64,000 nucleotides of DNA from Tritrichomonas musculus (GCA_039105265.1 JAPFFF010000025.1:62001-126000), one strand, 5' to 3'. Positions 1 through 11,142 are shown, counted from the stretch's first letter. Numbers and translations: made by a program. Notes: generated by a model not told the origin, from the sequence alone.

Positions 1-1118
1 GAAGACAGGGATTCAGCACCAGTACCACAAGAGAAAGTATTTTGATTAACTATAGAATCATTTATATTCAAAAAATAAGAACTTTTATTTTGAAAATTTG
101 AACTGAGTTTAATTGGCCTGTTTTTGAATTTATAAATGGCCGATGTCAGAGAACCTAATTTTGAGCCAACAGAGGGAGATTTGTTTATCATCGGACGAGA
201 ATGATTCATCAAATATTGTTGGCTAAAAATTTCTTGGTCAAGAAGCCAGTCAAGTGAAGCTCTTTTTGACGGATTAACTTCGATCATACGATGAACAAGA
301 TTGCAAAATGCCGAAGGTAGTTTGACGTTTTGAAATGATATAACTCCTATTGAGATTGATAGCCGTAATTCTTTCATGTCGCCCGTCTTCCATGGTAAAT
401 GGCCTGTCGCCATTTCATAAAATGTGACGCCAAGCGCCCAAATATCAGCTTTGAATGGATCGTAAGCGTCTGGTTTAAATAATTCTGGAGCCATATAAGC
501 TTTTGATCCTCCGAAATGTTTCGTTAAGATTTCTCCATTCTTTCCAAAAAATACTTCCTCATCTTCTATTGAATTGTCTGAAACTTTTTGAATTAAATTA
601 GATGAAAATCCCTTTGAAAGACCAAAATCTGCAAGTTTCAATCGTTTGTTCTTATCTATTAGAATATTAGCAGGTTTTAAGTCATTATGAGATATTTGTA
701 AATCATGGCAATGTTTTAAGGCTGTTAATACTTGTTGACAATAATTAAATAAGGCTGGTGAACGAATTCGTCCTTTTTGCTTAATTAAATCTTTGATACT
801 TCCACCTTCACAATATTCTAGTACAATATATAGGTAACGATCATCTGTAAAATACTTGTACATTCTAATTATATTAGGATGATCTAAATTAATTAAATTA
901 TTGATTTCGTTGATGTCAAATTTACGTGATTTCTGATAATTATTGCTTACTTTGAGAACGAATTCGAGATTATATTGGTTTGAATAAATTAAAAAAACTG
1001 ACGAAAACCCGCCTTTTCCTATTGGGCGAAGGAAAACGTAATCATTTTGAGCTAATGTTGCTCGTATAATATTGATATCAAGTTGACTATTCCCACTAGG
1101 CTCATCAATTAAATCCAT
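1..1118 (-). CDS. Protein kinase, C-terminus beyond window edge
   Basis: Serine/threonine kinase read from ATG at 1118 and open to the left edge (about 372 residues, no stop). Seen: glycine-loop region PIGKGGFSSVF, the lysine in FVLKVS, the catalytic loop as SHNDLKPANIL (HND instead of the usual HRD), the magnesium motif DFGLSKG, a long acidic activation-loop insert with EDEEVFFGKNGE, then YMAPELF and the F-helix segment ADIWALGVTFYEMATG. The region after the kinase core is polar and Asn/Ser rich. HND-type loops keep the catalytic Asp, so activity is plausible; the substrate is unknown. The order of motifs fits the CAMK-like/other kinase groups common in protists. No TCA-type initiator lies close to the ATG. 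Confidence 0.9.
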   Translation of the reverse strand, partial: MDLIDEPSGNSQLDINIIRATLAQNDYVFLRPIGKGGFSSVFLIYSNQYNLEFVLKVSNNYQKSRKFDINEINNLINLDHPNIIRMYKYFTDDRYLYIVLEYCEGGSIKDLIKQKGRIRSPALFNYCQQVLTALKHCHDLQISHNDLKPANILIDKNKRLKLADFGLSKGFSSNLIQKVSDNSIEDEEVFFGKNGEILTKHFGGSKAYMAPELFKPDAYDPFKADIWALGVTFYEMATGHLPWKTGDMKELRLSISIGVISFQNVKLPSAFCNLVHRMIEVNPSKRASLDWLLDQEIFSQQYLMNHSRPMINKSPSVGSKLGSLTSAIYKFKNRPIKLSSNFQNKSSYFLNINDSIVNQNTFSCGTGAESLS

Positions 1119-1836
1119 TAATAAAATACCAAATTTCAATATTCATATATTGAAAAATTTATTTCAAATTTTTTTATTGTTTATTATGAAAAAAATGGAT
1201 GATTCTCAATTTTAATTCATTCTATTGAAATATTTTATTTTTTCATAGAGAAGTTTGAAACACTATTTAAATATTCTCAATTCATTGAAAGTGAATAAAA
1301 ATTGAAATAAAAATTGAAAAAAAAATTGAAAAAAACTGTATAATTGAGAGGTAAGACAAATGGTATAGAGATAACTCATTTATAAGTGTATAAAATAAAA
1401 CATTAGTAATTAAATTTGTAAATGAGTTATTTTAATGGCAATATGAAAGAAAATATTTGTACTTTATTCTTTATTATTGTATATTTTATCGTTTTATTTT
1501 AATCGTTTAAGCCCAAAAAAAGGCCAATTTTGATTTTTGGAGGAAAAACTCAATTTTAAATGAATAGAATTCACTTTTGTGTAAAAGTGATCTTTTTTTG
1601 TGAGAAATATTTTTTTTAAATCTACCAAAATTGTAAAGGAAAAATATTGAACATAATCTCTAAATAGAAAATCAACTATAAATCATAAACTGATATTTTA
1701 AATTTCCTATGAAATAATAAGGTTGATTTTTTAATTAAAATTTTCAACTGATTTTAGAAATTTAATGATGTTTCATCTAACAAAATGAATCTATATGTTT
1801 ACAATCATTAGAATTTGTGTCATTTACAACAAATTT

Positions 1837-1871
<35 letters not shown>

Positions 1872-2740
1872 GTATTCTTAATTTTTCAAATTAGCTTCTA
1901 TATATTCGTTTAGAAATATATTATGTATTCCCATCTTAAGATGTTGTATTGGGCATTTATTGAGTGTATCTTCATCTATTTAAAAAAATGCTCTCATTAT
2001 TTTATTTATATCTTAAAATCTTGAGTTTAAAATTATATTCTATCATGCATAAAATATTATATTGTATTTATAATAAATAAATATTTAATTAATTTAGAAA
2101 ACTATCTACCAATTTTTGAGAAAAAGTATTTTAAAGTTAATCGTATTTTTATCGCCTGCTGTTTCTTTTTGTTGCTAATTTTTATAAATTGAACGATTTC
2201 AAGCTATTTTTGTGATTATGTTCCGAAGTTTCTATAATTTATTTAACTTCATTTCCTCAATACTATTTATTTAAAATGAAGATAAAAAAGGATTTGTTCA
2301 AATATATTAATAATTTATTTTTTCTATTCAATACTTCATATTAAATGTATATATCAGTTTATATATATATGAATTAATACTTATTTATATATATGAATTT
2401 TTATAATAAAACAAATCTTGATGGATGCGTTTCTTCCATTAAAACCTGTTATCGCCTGCTTTTTAACGATATTGTATCTTCAAAAGAAAAAAAATGTTAT
2501 AAACTTTAATTATAAAATCAAAAGTATACTTTTCAGTGACATTATTTTCTATATAAAAATGATCTGAAAATCTGAAAGTATTACTTTAAAATCTGTTGTA
2601 ATAGAGCTTAAATTAAAACATTATTTAAAATCAGAAATATTTATGAGTCTATACATCGAAATAATATTAAAATATAAATCCTGAAAAGCAATAATATAAA
2701 TTTTGAAAATAAAATACAATTTATATATAAATAAATAAAA
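1119..2740. other. AT-rich intergenic region
   Basis: No convincing gene on either strand. It holds a T tract of about 25 bases (around 1842-1867) and two copies of ATCGCCTGCT (about 2151 and 2451) roughly 300 bases apart, which I could not link to any element. Confidence 0.6.
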
Positions 2741-3157
2741 CTAGTTCCTTTCACCACGGATTCTTTGTGCGAGCTGTACATCACGTTCCATAATTGTAAC
2801 ACGATTAGCATGAATTGCACAAAGATTAGTATCTTCAAATAGGCCCACAAGATATGCTTCTGACGCTTCTTGAAGAGCAGCGATAGCTGATGATTGGAAA
2901 CGAAGATCACCTCTGAATCCTGAAGCAATTTCACGGACAAGACGTTGGAAAGGAAGCTTACGAATTAAAAGATCAGTACTTTTTTGGTATTTACGAATTT
3001 CTCTAAGAGCAACAGTACCGGGTCTGAAACGATGTTGCTTTTTAGCTCCTTGTGAATCGACAACTGGAGTTGATTTACGAGCCGCCTTCGCGCCAAGAGA
3101 TTTACGTGGTGTTTTTCCACCTGTTGATTTACGTGCTGTTTGCTTTGTGCGTGCCAT
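2741..3157 (-). CDS. Histone H3
   Basis: Core nucleosome histone of 138 residues. The tail begins [14 protein letters not shown] and keeps K4, K9, S10, K14 and the KAARKS block around K27/S28. The histone fold ([19 protein letters not shown], then [47 protein letters not shown]) is full length and ends RIRGERN. Differences from the typical metazoan H3: the segment between the K27 region and the fold reads [11 protein letters not shown], about two or three residues longer; K115 is replaced by Asn; and PKDIQLAR is ERDVQLAQ. It looks like a replication-type or general H3, not a centromeric variant, because the fold is not divergent. It stands alone, without an H4 partner in view. A TCATTT motif lies 11 bases before the ATG. 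Confidence 0.97.
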   Translation of the reverse strand: MARTKQTARKSTGGKTPRKSLGAKAARKSTPVVDSQGAKKQHRFRPGTVALREIRKYQKSTDLLIRKLPFQRLVREIASGFRGDLRFQSSAIAALQEASEAYLVGLFEDTNLCAIHANRVTIMERDVQLAQRIRGERN

Positions 3158-3164
3158 TAAAATA

Positions 3165-3170
3165 AAATGA
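3165..3170 (-). promoter_or_regulatory. Initiator-like TCATTT of histone H3
   Basis: On the minus strand the leader reads TTCATTTTATTTTAATG. It fits the trichomonad initiator consensus TCA(+1)(C/T)(A/T), with the putative +1 A 11 bases before the start codon. The same motif and spacing occur before the HMG-box gene at 57 kb. Inferred from motif and position only. Confidence 0.5.
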
Positions 3171-3328
3171 AGTAAAGTAATCTGTTATTATTTATATCTA
3201 ATATAATTGTTCCACTTTATACCTTAAATTTTTAAATAGCTATGTAAAAAAAAAACTTTTAAAAATTATTGGTTTAAAATGGTATAATATAAATTAGATA
3301 AAAAAGGCGGTTTAAATAAAAGAGTAAT

Positions 3329-3510
3329 AAAGTATCGTGAAAAAGTTCTTTACGGCAGAAAAAAATCCTTTACGGTAAAATCATTCATTCAAATTACAAT
3401 AAAATTGAGAAAATATAATAAATATTAACGATTAAAAAAGGTATTTATATTAGATCTTTTTTTTGGTAAAGGACTTTTCACCGGCGTAAAGAGCTTTTCA
3501 ATGATACTTT
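3329..3510. mobile_element. MITE-like inverted-repeat element
   Basis: Imperfect terminal inverted repeats. The left end (3329 onward) reads AAAGTATCGTGAAAAAGTTC and continues TTTACGG. The right end, reverse-complemented, reads AAAGTATCATTGAAAAGCTC and continues TTTACGC. Both ends are preceded by T, which allows a TA duplication. There is no coding potential. It lies just upstream of histone H3. Confidence 0.5.
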
Positions 3511-3907
3511 AAATTAATCAAATATTAGCTCCTCTATTTTACAATAAATTATTATTTAAAGAAAACTATAAATTTCAAATTTGCATACTTATAAGCAAAG
3601 CAAGAACAACATTTTGTGAGCATTTACCTCAAAGATTAAACAGATTGGAAAGACTAAGTATTCTTTGAAATATTTGAAGTGTAATAATTGATCTCAATTG
3701 CAAAAAAAAGAATTACAAGAAATAATAAAAATGTATCAAATTAAGAATTCCATTGCTAATTATGATTGATTAAAATAGATTTGAGCAAATGTATAATATA
3801 TCACTAAGAAAGCTTCATTATGGAATAAGAAATTGTATGAAACAGAAAAAAGATGATCTTTATCTTCAATCATTCGTTGAAATATATAGAAATTTTGGTT
3901 AATCATA

Positions 3908-5188
3908 TAGGTGTTTTAAAAAGTATTTAGATTCTCTATCTTAGATATATAATTTTATTTCAATATTTTTATATGAATTACTATGCATCATGTTGATGCA
4001 ATTTATGATATTTAATTTATTCTCATATAAGATGTTACAGAATTAATGAGCAAAAAAGACGTTTAAAATAAAAAATATAAACGTAAGTTAAAATGTCTGA
4101 AATCGAACAGAGAAGTGTAATACATTATTACTATCTAAAAGAGAAAAATCCAGTGAAAATTCAAGATAAACTTATTGCCACGTATCAAAGCAAAGCAATG
4201 AAATTAAAAGCAATACAATATTGGTTCCATGAATTTAAATGTGGACGTTCTAATGTAAACGACAATCCAAAATCTGGAAGACCTCCTTTAGACGATATTG
4301 ACGCTATTATTCTGAAGACTCTAACAGATTATCCATTTGCCACATTATCAATGATTAGTGAGATCTGTGATTGTTCAATAGCGACTGTTTACAATCATTT
4401 AACAGACATTTTAGGATATAAAAACTACACTTTGCGTTGGGTCCCATATTTTTTGACAAGTGATTTGGAAAATCGAAGGAAAAATGGGGCCCAGCAACTA
4501 AAAAATGCATTATTAAATGAAACAAAGAAAGATTATAATCATTTAATTACCGGAGACCAATCTTGGTTCTTCCTTTCATATGAGCCAAAAAGGAAATGGA
4601 GTTTAACAAAAGAAGAAGTGCCGGTTAGAGTGTCAAAAGCGATACACACTCAAAAAGTGATGATAACTATTATGTTCACAAAAAACAATTTGTTGCTCGT
4701 TGATTTGTTGCCGCAAGGGCAATCTTTTAATTCAGATTATTTCATACAGAACGTTCTCACTCCAGCACTTATAGAATTTAGGAAAAATTACAAGAGAGTA
4801 CACATGAAGCTTCATGTTGATAACTGTCGTGTACATAATTCGAAAAAGACCAAAAATTGGTTAGAAGAAAATGGGGTTATAAGGGTCCCACACCCGCCAT
4901 ATAGCCCCGATCTGGCACCATGCGATTACTTTCTCTTTGGTTATATCAAAGAGAAACTAACTGGATTATCATTTGATGATCCTGTTGAATTATTAGATGA
5001 AATCATTAAAACAATATATGATATTCCAACCGAAACTATGAATAACGTTTTTAACAGTTGGATCACAAGATGCGATGAAGTCATTAACTCTGATGGAGAG
5101 TATATTAAGTAAACTAATTTAATATTTTAAAATTTTGTTTTAATTCATTTTTTAAATAGGTCAGTCTAAATACTTTTTAAAACACCTA
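3908..5188 (+). mobile_element. Mariner-like DNA transposon, complete (copy A)
   Basis: About 1.28 kb, bounded by exact 23-bp inverted repeats (AGGTGTTTTAAAAAGTATTT plus AGA) at 3909-3931 and 5165-5187, with TA at both flanks (TATAGG...CCTATA). It contains one intact transposase gene. Both length and structure match trichomonad mariner elements (about 1.3 kb). The perfect ends and open gene suggest a fairly recent insertion. Confidence 0.93.
4093..5112 (+). CDS. Mariner-like transposase (DD34D)
   Basis: Cut-and-paste transposase of 339 residues. The N-terminal half has helix-turn-helix DNA-binding segments (about 1-110; KAIQYWFHEFKCGRS, SGRPPLDD, then SIATVYNHLTDILGY). The catalytic triad is visible: D155 in GDQSWFF, D243 in HVDNCRVHNS and D278 in YSPDLAPCDYFLFG. 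The last two are separated by 34 residues, the mariner signature. WVP in RRWVPYFL/LRWVPYFL context is also mariner-like. The gene is intact and lies between matching inverted repeats, so the element could be autonomous. It differs clearly from the second mariner at 10 kb and so belongs to another lineage. Confidence 0.95.
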   Translation: MSEIEQRSVIHYYYLKEKNPVKIQDKLIATYQSKAMKLKAIQYWFHEFKCGRSNVNDNPKSGRPPLDDIDAIILKTLTDYPFATLSMISEICDCSIATVYNHLTDILGYKNYTLRWVPYFLTSDLENRRKNGAQQLKNALLNETKKDYNHLITGDQSWFFLSYEPKRKWSLTKEEVPVRVSKAIHTQKVMITIMFTKNNLLLVDLLPQGQSFNSDYFIQNVLTPALIEFRKNYKRVHMKLHVDNCRVHNSKKTKNWLEENGVIRVPHPPYSPDLAPCDYFLFGYIKEKLTGLSFDDPVELLDEIIKTIYDIPTETMNNVFNSWITRCDEVINSDGEYIK

Positions 5189-5393
5189 TATATTATAAAG
5201 ATTGAAAAACTATAATAAAATAAATTCAATGTTAGAGATAAAGTAATTTAAAATATAAAGATTGGAAATGATCTTATTCTTTATTCACCAAATGGATGAA
5301 ATATGTCAAAAATAATGATTTCTTATTTTTATTGGCCTTCAGATCATTAATCATGAATTTCTAGTATTATTCTTAAATATTTACTTGGAAAAA

Positions 5394-5720
5394 TCACCAA
5401 TTGTGAAAAGCTGAGGCCAAGAAATTAAATAAAAGATTCATAAATTTGTCTGATGTAAGAAGTTGGTTTGAAAACTTCATAACATTTTGAGATTTTGCTT
5501 GAAGATCTTCTTCTGATTGTCTGACTAGTTTGTTGGACAAAACAATATTAAGATCTATTGAGAAAATGCCTGTAAATTTAAAGCTATCAGTATGTGTTTC
5601 TACTTTAATGGAATTCCAAGAATTAATAATACTGGAAACAATAATATATCTACTTTGAGCAGCATTTGAGTTGAATCGTTTCGAACATTCATTGATTCTA
5701 TATATTATATTAAGCTCAAA
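5394..5720 (-). pseudogene. Open remnant without start codon, unidentified
   Basis: About 108 codons are open on the minus strand between two stops, with no ATG until late. The translation looks like real protein (for example NSWNSIKVETHTDSFKFTG and IFSIDLNIVLSNKLVRQ). I do not recognise the family. It lies between the mariner and the MULE remnant and is best read as a decayed gene piece. Confidence 0.35.
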
Positions 5721-5897
5721 TTAAAATTTGTAATATGTTCAAAGTTTTCATTTTAAATAGCAATGTGGTCATGTATCCCTTAAAAAGTGATAGAATTATC
5801 TTATTCAAAGTAGTGTCTATTTAATCATTCAAAATTTACCTAATAAAAATAATTTCATCTCATATTTTGGAGTACTTTTAATAAAATGATCGTAATT

Positions 5898-6648
5898 TTA
5901 AAAATAATATTGAATCTTATCAAAAAGTTCGTCATTTAAAACTTTTTCTGGAGTTATGTCATCTTCAATGTCACCTGTTTCAACTAATAGTTCATCCCAA
6001 TTTGGTTTAATTTGGATATCAAGAGTTGGGCATTCAGGAAATTCTTCGCCGATACGTATTCTGTGAACGTATGGGAAATCTATATTCAAAAATGAAGATA
6101 ACAGCTTATTTTGTTCACAAAGGCAATAATTAGCTTTAGTTTGATAAAACTGCACTTCTTTTTCCATTCTTTCTTCATTTCTAATTGCATTTCCTACTGT
6201 TTGCTTTTTTTCATATGAGTAATTATGTTTTATCAAATCATTAATTGAATTATTTTTCCTCAAAAAGTTTTTACAAATACGGTATAATGAATTCTAAAAT
6301 GAGTTAGGACGAGGAATTTGACTGTTTAATTGGCCGTGGAAAGCTTCCAACGAATTTGTAGTTGACGGCAATTTAATTCCTGCCCTCTCAAGCATTGAGA
6401 CTTCTTTCCATCTTTTTTCATCATCTTTAATTTAGTCCTACTTTTGAAAGTAAATGATCCCTGTGCTGGATTTCATTTGGATCTGTCACTTTTTGGAAAA
6501 TTTCTGAATAAAAAATAAAGGCATTATTTAACTCAAAAAGTGAGCAACATTTTAAAATCGTTGTTATTGCAAACGAGAATTTATTAAATTTCAAACTAGT
6601 CAATAAGTGCCTTAAACAAGCACAGTGACTAACTCCGTAATCTTCAAA
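5898..6648 (-). pseudogene. Decayed MULE-like transposase
   Basis: Minus-strand fragments in two frames. The upstream part reads YDFFEDYGVSHCACLRHLLT and continues LKFNKFSFAI, the Cys/His pattern of MULE transposase domains. After an in-frame TAA and a frame change it continues KRWKEVSMLERAGIKLPSTT, then NSLEAFHGQLNSQIPRPNSF, which resembles the late MULE segment around NSLE.FH..LN. A further stop follows. The last 121 codons (5898-6263) are open and run through KKQTVGNAIRNEERMEKEVQ to FPECPTLDIQIKPNWDELLV. Identification rests on motif memory, so the family call is moderate; the pseudogene status is clear from the stops and frame change. Confidence 0.55.
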
Positions 6649-6678
6649 AAAGTCATAACAAATTTATTACTACAGCAA

Positions 6679-7269
6679 ATGAAATCATATATTGAAACAT
6701 GGTGGTTAGATAATAAAGATGAACAACCTACTCAAATTGATATATACTTGAATCCAAATCAAGGTTCTCTTCAAGAAAAATATAATGTTATTCAAAATAT
6801 TTATTCAACTTTCAAAAAATGGGGAAATATTCAAATAAAAGATGAATCAGATTTGGATGGTTATGAAGTTTCTAAAATTTCAAAGTTCCGTGAATATTGT
6901 GATAGATTGAGATTCAATATGAAAAGTTTTAATATGATGAATATCAATTCTAATAATATTTCAATTATAGATTGTTTTATCAAATTTGGTAATCTTGATA
7001 ATGCTTACAAACAAATTGAATTATTTAATCAATATATTTCTCAACCTCGTATGAATGAAAATCACTCAAATATGTATCAAGTTCTTCAGAAATATTTCAA
7101 TGATGATGATAAAATTGGTGATATTTTCTGGGGTTTTTTTTTTTTTACTTCATTAATATATTGTGCATTTCTATGGATTGCCCAATATATGGTACTTCTA
7201 AAAAAAATCCATAGGTTTCATATTCATAAAAACTCTCAATTTTTGTTAACCAACGATTTCCCAGATTAG
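6679..7269 (+). CDS. Hypothetical protein, possibly broken
   Basis: ATG at 6679 gives about 196 residues. The first 150 are plausible coding sequence (SYIETWWLDNKDEQPTQIDI, then KYNVIQNIYSTFKKWGNIQI). No family is recognised. The end crosses a T tract at about 7136-7147, after which the translation turns into FFFFTSLIYCAFLWIAQ and low-complexity sequence; a slip in this tract may have changed the frame. It overlaps the upstream limit of the MULE remnant on the other strand, so it may itself be a gene piece. Confidence 0.4.
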   Translation: MKSYIETWWLDNKDEQPTQIDIYLNPNQGSLQEKYNVIQNIYSTFKKWGNIQIKDESDLDGYEVSKISKFREYCDRLRFNMKSFNMMNINSNNISIIDCFIKFGNLDNAYKQIELFNQYISQPRMNENHSNMYQVLQKYFNDDDKIGDIFWGFFFFTSLIYCAFLWIAQYMVLLKKIHRFHIHKNSQFLLTNDFPD

Positions 7270-8878
7270 ACTAAGGGGGTCCTAATTCTCGGGGCCTTAA
7301 CCTACCCCTTCGGTTAAGGCAATATTGGATAAAACCGATTTTCCGTAAAATTTGTTATGACGGTTATGGCCCAATATTTTATATAATCTTCTTTATTTGA
7401 GATACTCAATCAAAATGGAATTGTTGTTTTCTTAAACAACATGTTAACTATGCTGCTAAACAATTGATTTATGCTAATTTAAAAGGCCACTCATAACATT
7501 TTTATCCAAATTAATGATATCTTGTCTAATCAAACGAATCTGTTAACCAGTTTCTCAGATAATATGTTAACCATACTGATAAAGGAATAGCATTTTTTTA
7601 TAAGGAGAAGAAAAAATAATTTTTTTTTTTTTTTTTTTTAATTTTTAAATATTAAAATTAATTTTTTTTAATATAAAATTGATTAAATTATTATTTATTA
7701 TTTGTTTGTTTGTTCTAAAATTAAAAAATAAATTAAAAAAAGTATCATAGCAGAAATTACGGAAAAGCTTAACGTACATAGCAAGATTTACGGAAGGAAC
7801 GATCTATCCAATATTCTACATCTTAAGTTAACAAATAATTGTTAGTATTTTATTTAAAAAAACATGCCCCGGGGCAAAAGAAAATTGTTTTTGCTTTTTT
7901 ATTTTTATTTTTTTTAGAATAGATGAAAACAATAAATATTAATTTTTATTTAATAATTTTTATATATCTATATAGATATAAATGAGGAGAATTATTATAT
8001 GCAAATAGAATGTGTGTATCTCTAATATTTATCGAAAAAATGAGGTGACAATATTCAAAAATTATTATCTAGATTTCATGATATAAGCTATTTGCATAAC
8101 TATTATTTTATTTTTTATAATTAAATTCATGTTATATATTTGGGCAAATAATAATATTGATATTTAAATAAGCAATATATATCAAAATTGAAAAACATTG
8201 AAATTTTTAGAGAATGAGATAAGAGAAAAAAAATTATACATCCCACCCGGTCTTGGGATATTTTTAGAATACGTGGCACTTTAAAATCTTGTTTTAATTT
8301 TTTAATTATGATAAATTATTTTAATCATAAAATCAAAAAAAAAATTTTTTGATTTCATTGAAATTTTCATTTTTGCCGCCAAAAGTTTCCAAAATGAACT
8401 GAAACGATACGAATAATTGAAACTTTAATCAAAATATGAATAAATATTATTTATCAGATACAATTTTATATCAATAAATAAACGGATTGAAAGTTTACAA
8501 AAGAAATCGATGGTTTAAGATTAAAAAACTAATTATTCCTGATTCTGAGATATAATCAAATAATTACTTATATTTATTGATTAATTATATATAATATTGT
8601 ATGTAATATCTATAAACACTTTTTAATCTTTATTTAATGTTTTTTTTTTTGTTCGAGATAAAAAATAAAAATGTTTAAAAGTACGTTAATTTGAGAATAA
8701 CCATACGTTAAAAACTTTAAACCCAAATAAAAAAATTTTGGCAGATCAAATTTCTTTTTTAGGAAAATATGATAATAACGATTAAATTAAATATCTTATA
8801 ATCAGAAAAATAATAATTTTTTATCCTTGAATTTTGAGAAAATATTATTTTATTTTGATTTCATAAATTATGCATACA
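7270..8878. other. AT-rich spacer with two GC-rich palindromes
   Basis: No gene seen. 7294-7320 is a perfect 9-bp stem (GCCTTAACC / GGTTAAGGC) with a 9-nt loop. 7865-7876 is a 12-bp palindrome TGCCCCGGGGCA, unusual in this composition. Around 7440-7580 two similar segments contain ATGTTAAC(C/T)AT.CTG.TAAA. Nothing ties these to a known element. Confidence 0.5.
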
Positions 8879-9835
8879 ATGGGTGGTGCAACGATAAAAA
8901 TACGTTACACGTTTTGTGAAAATTTATGAATATCTCTTTTTCTATTTAATATAATTAAATAAATTCCATATAGAACTCTTTGTATTTTTAATTAAATAAT
9001 TTTAAATGATAATTCATTGAGCTATTCAAACTTTTTTGGAAATCATTTAATGTGAAATATCATGAAATGATATTGATTTTCAGTAGTATAATGTATTATT
9101 TTATATTCAGATATATTTCCATTTTCTAATAATTTAGTTAAAAATAATTTTATCTTCAATGTGATTAAAAAAATTGCATTTTTTGGTTGTATGCCATATA
9201 GATTTAACTTTTCTGAAATATCAAACAAATTCTAGATAATATAAAGTATCAATACATATTTTTATTTATGTGATATATATGATTGTATACTATAAAATAA
9301 TCACATTTAATCGTGCGCAACTTTATTTCAAAATGAAATTTGCATCAAATACCATTCAATATATATCCAATATTATTTTGTATTATTCGGTTTTCATATC
9401 ATATTTAAGTTATATTTAATATATATTTGATTTTCATTTTAAATATGTTTATAATAAATAAAATAAGCATAAATTAAAAAATTTTTTTGTACTTAACAGT
9501 TTTTGATAATAGTTTAGAAAAATTATTTCAAGCACCATTCTTAATTTATTGAATGATATTGTATAAATATAATTATTTTATTTCATTCAATTCTATATTA
9601 TTATATCTTATTAAAAATAACTTGTAAATGTTATTAAAAATATTATAATATATATATGTATATAATTATTAATAAATATCATATTCAATATTAGTAGATT
9701 CTAATGTTAATATAAAAACATAAGAATTTAGTTACTCATATTTTCTGAGAAACAAAAATTGATAAGATTTTATTGAATTTTAAATTGAAAAAATTCTGAA
9801 TAAGATTATTTTTTTTCTCATTCAATTTTAATATA

Positions 9836-11142
9836 TAGGGGTTAAAAAAAGTTCTGACCCCCCTCTGTTTTTTGACACCTGCTTGCCCAAAATTTGGTTT
9901 TATTCTATATTTAGATAGTATAGATGATAATGATCATTCTTAAATAAAAACTTCTAAAAATTAATTATTCATCATCTCAAAAAACAGCTTTTTTGAAAGA
10001 TCATGCGTTTAAAATTTTCATTTTTTACGTTTAAAATAAAATGGATAATCGCGAGCAAAGAATTGTTATCAAGTATTTCTTCCTGAAAGGATGGGGATAC
10101 AAAAAAATTACAACAGAGTTAACAGATACATTAGAAGATGACGCTCTTAGTATGTCAACAATCCAACGATGGGTCAACAGGTTCAAAAGTGGAGATTTAT
10201 CATGCAATGATTTAGAACGCGAAGGAAGGCCAAATTTGGATATATCTGATACTATTTCAGCCATTTTGCAAGATGAACCTTATTCAACTGCAAAAAGTAT
10301 TGCATCACGATTATGTTGCTCTGTTCCAACGGTTATTTTCAATTTAACCGATGTCCTTCATTTGAAAAGGTTTATCAGAAGATGGGTCCCTCATCAACTC
10401 ACCCCGGAAAATAAGATCGAACGAGTTGAAAAATCAAGAGCACTTTTGAAAACATTGTACTCTTGTCAAGAAAATAATTTCATCTCACTAATAACCTTAG
10501 ATGAATCATGGTTCTATTTTGATTATGAAACAAATGCTATGTATGCACCATCAATTGAAAAAGTTCCACCAAGAGTTCTGAAAAAAATTGGTTCAAAAAA
10601 ATGCATGATCACAATTGCTTTCAGTGGAGACCGTTTAATATGTATTGATGCACTTCCAAAAGGGATCAAATTCAATCAAGAATATTTCATTACCAATATT
10701 CTTGATGAAATTTGCCAATTCATTCATCATGGAGATCATAATATCCGAATTAAACAGTTCATTCTGCATATGGATAACAGCAGAATTCACAACGGTTCGA
10801 AAACAAGTGAATTTTTGAGTGACCATAGACTCAAAAGAGTTGATCACCCGGCTTATTCTCCAGATTTAAGCCCGTGTGATTTCTGGCTCTTTGGACGAAT
10901 TAAGCAACTGCTTGAGGAAAAAAAGTTAGAGAGCCCAGAAGAACTCATCTCAGAAATACAGTCACTTTTTAATGAAGTGACTTTCGAAGAGCTCCAATCA
11001 GTCTTTCAAGAATGGATTGAAAGATTAAACTGGGTAATAAGCAACAATGGAGAGTATTATATTAAACAATAAAAATTAATTTTAATTATCTTAATTATTT
11101 GTCAAAAAACAAAGGGGGGGTCAGAACTTTTTTTAACCACTA
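9836..11142 (+). mobile_element. Mariner-like DNA transposon, complete (copy B)
   Basis: About 1307 bp flanked by TA. The inverted repeats are about 40 bp: both begin TA-TAG(G/T)GGTTAAAAAAAG and continue TTCTGACCCCCC, then reach GTTTTTTGAC, with few differences (C-run length, TCT versus TTT). It holds one intact transposase. It inserted into the older element at 8879-11267, so it is the younger of the two. Confidence 0.93.
10041..11072 (+). CDS. Mariner-like transposase (DD34D), second lineage
   Basis: Transposase of 343 residues with N-terminal helix-turn-helix segments (STIQRWVNRFKSGD, EREGRPNLD, then SVPTVIFNLTDVLHL and RRWVPHQL). The catalytic residues are D154 (TLDESWFYF), D245 (HMDNSRIHNG) and D280 (YSPDLSPCDFWLFG), with exactly 34 residues between the last two. 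No stop or frameshift, so it is potentially active. The inverted repeats and most residues differ from copy A at 4.1 kb, although the two share the domain order and the final NGEY(Y)IK signature. Confidence 0.95.
   Translation: MDNREQRIVIKYFFLKGWGYKKITTELTDTLEDDALSMSTIQRWVNRFKSGDLSCNDLEREGRPNLDISDTISAILQDEPYSTAKSIASRLCCSVPTVIFNLTDVLHLKRFIRRWVPHQLTPENKIERVEKSRALLKTLYSCQENNFISLITLDESWFYFDYETNAMYAPSIEKVPPRVLKKIGSKKCMITIAFSGDRLICIDALPKGIKFNQEYFITNILDEICQFIHHGDHNIRIKQFILHMDNSRIHNGSKTSEFLSDHRLKRVDHPAYSPDLSPCDFWLFGRIKQLLEEKKLESPEELISEIQSLFNEVTFEELQSVFQEWIERLNWVISNNGEYYIKQ

Noticed and set aside
9043..9228. 61-codon minus frame within the outer element
   Set aside because: Low-complexity AT-rich translation with no start context or recognised motif.
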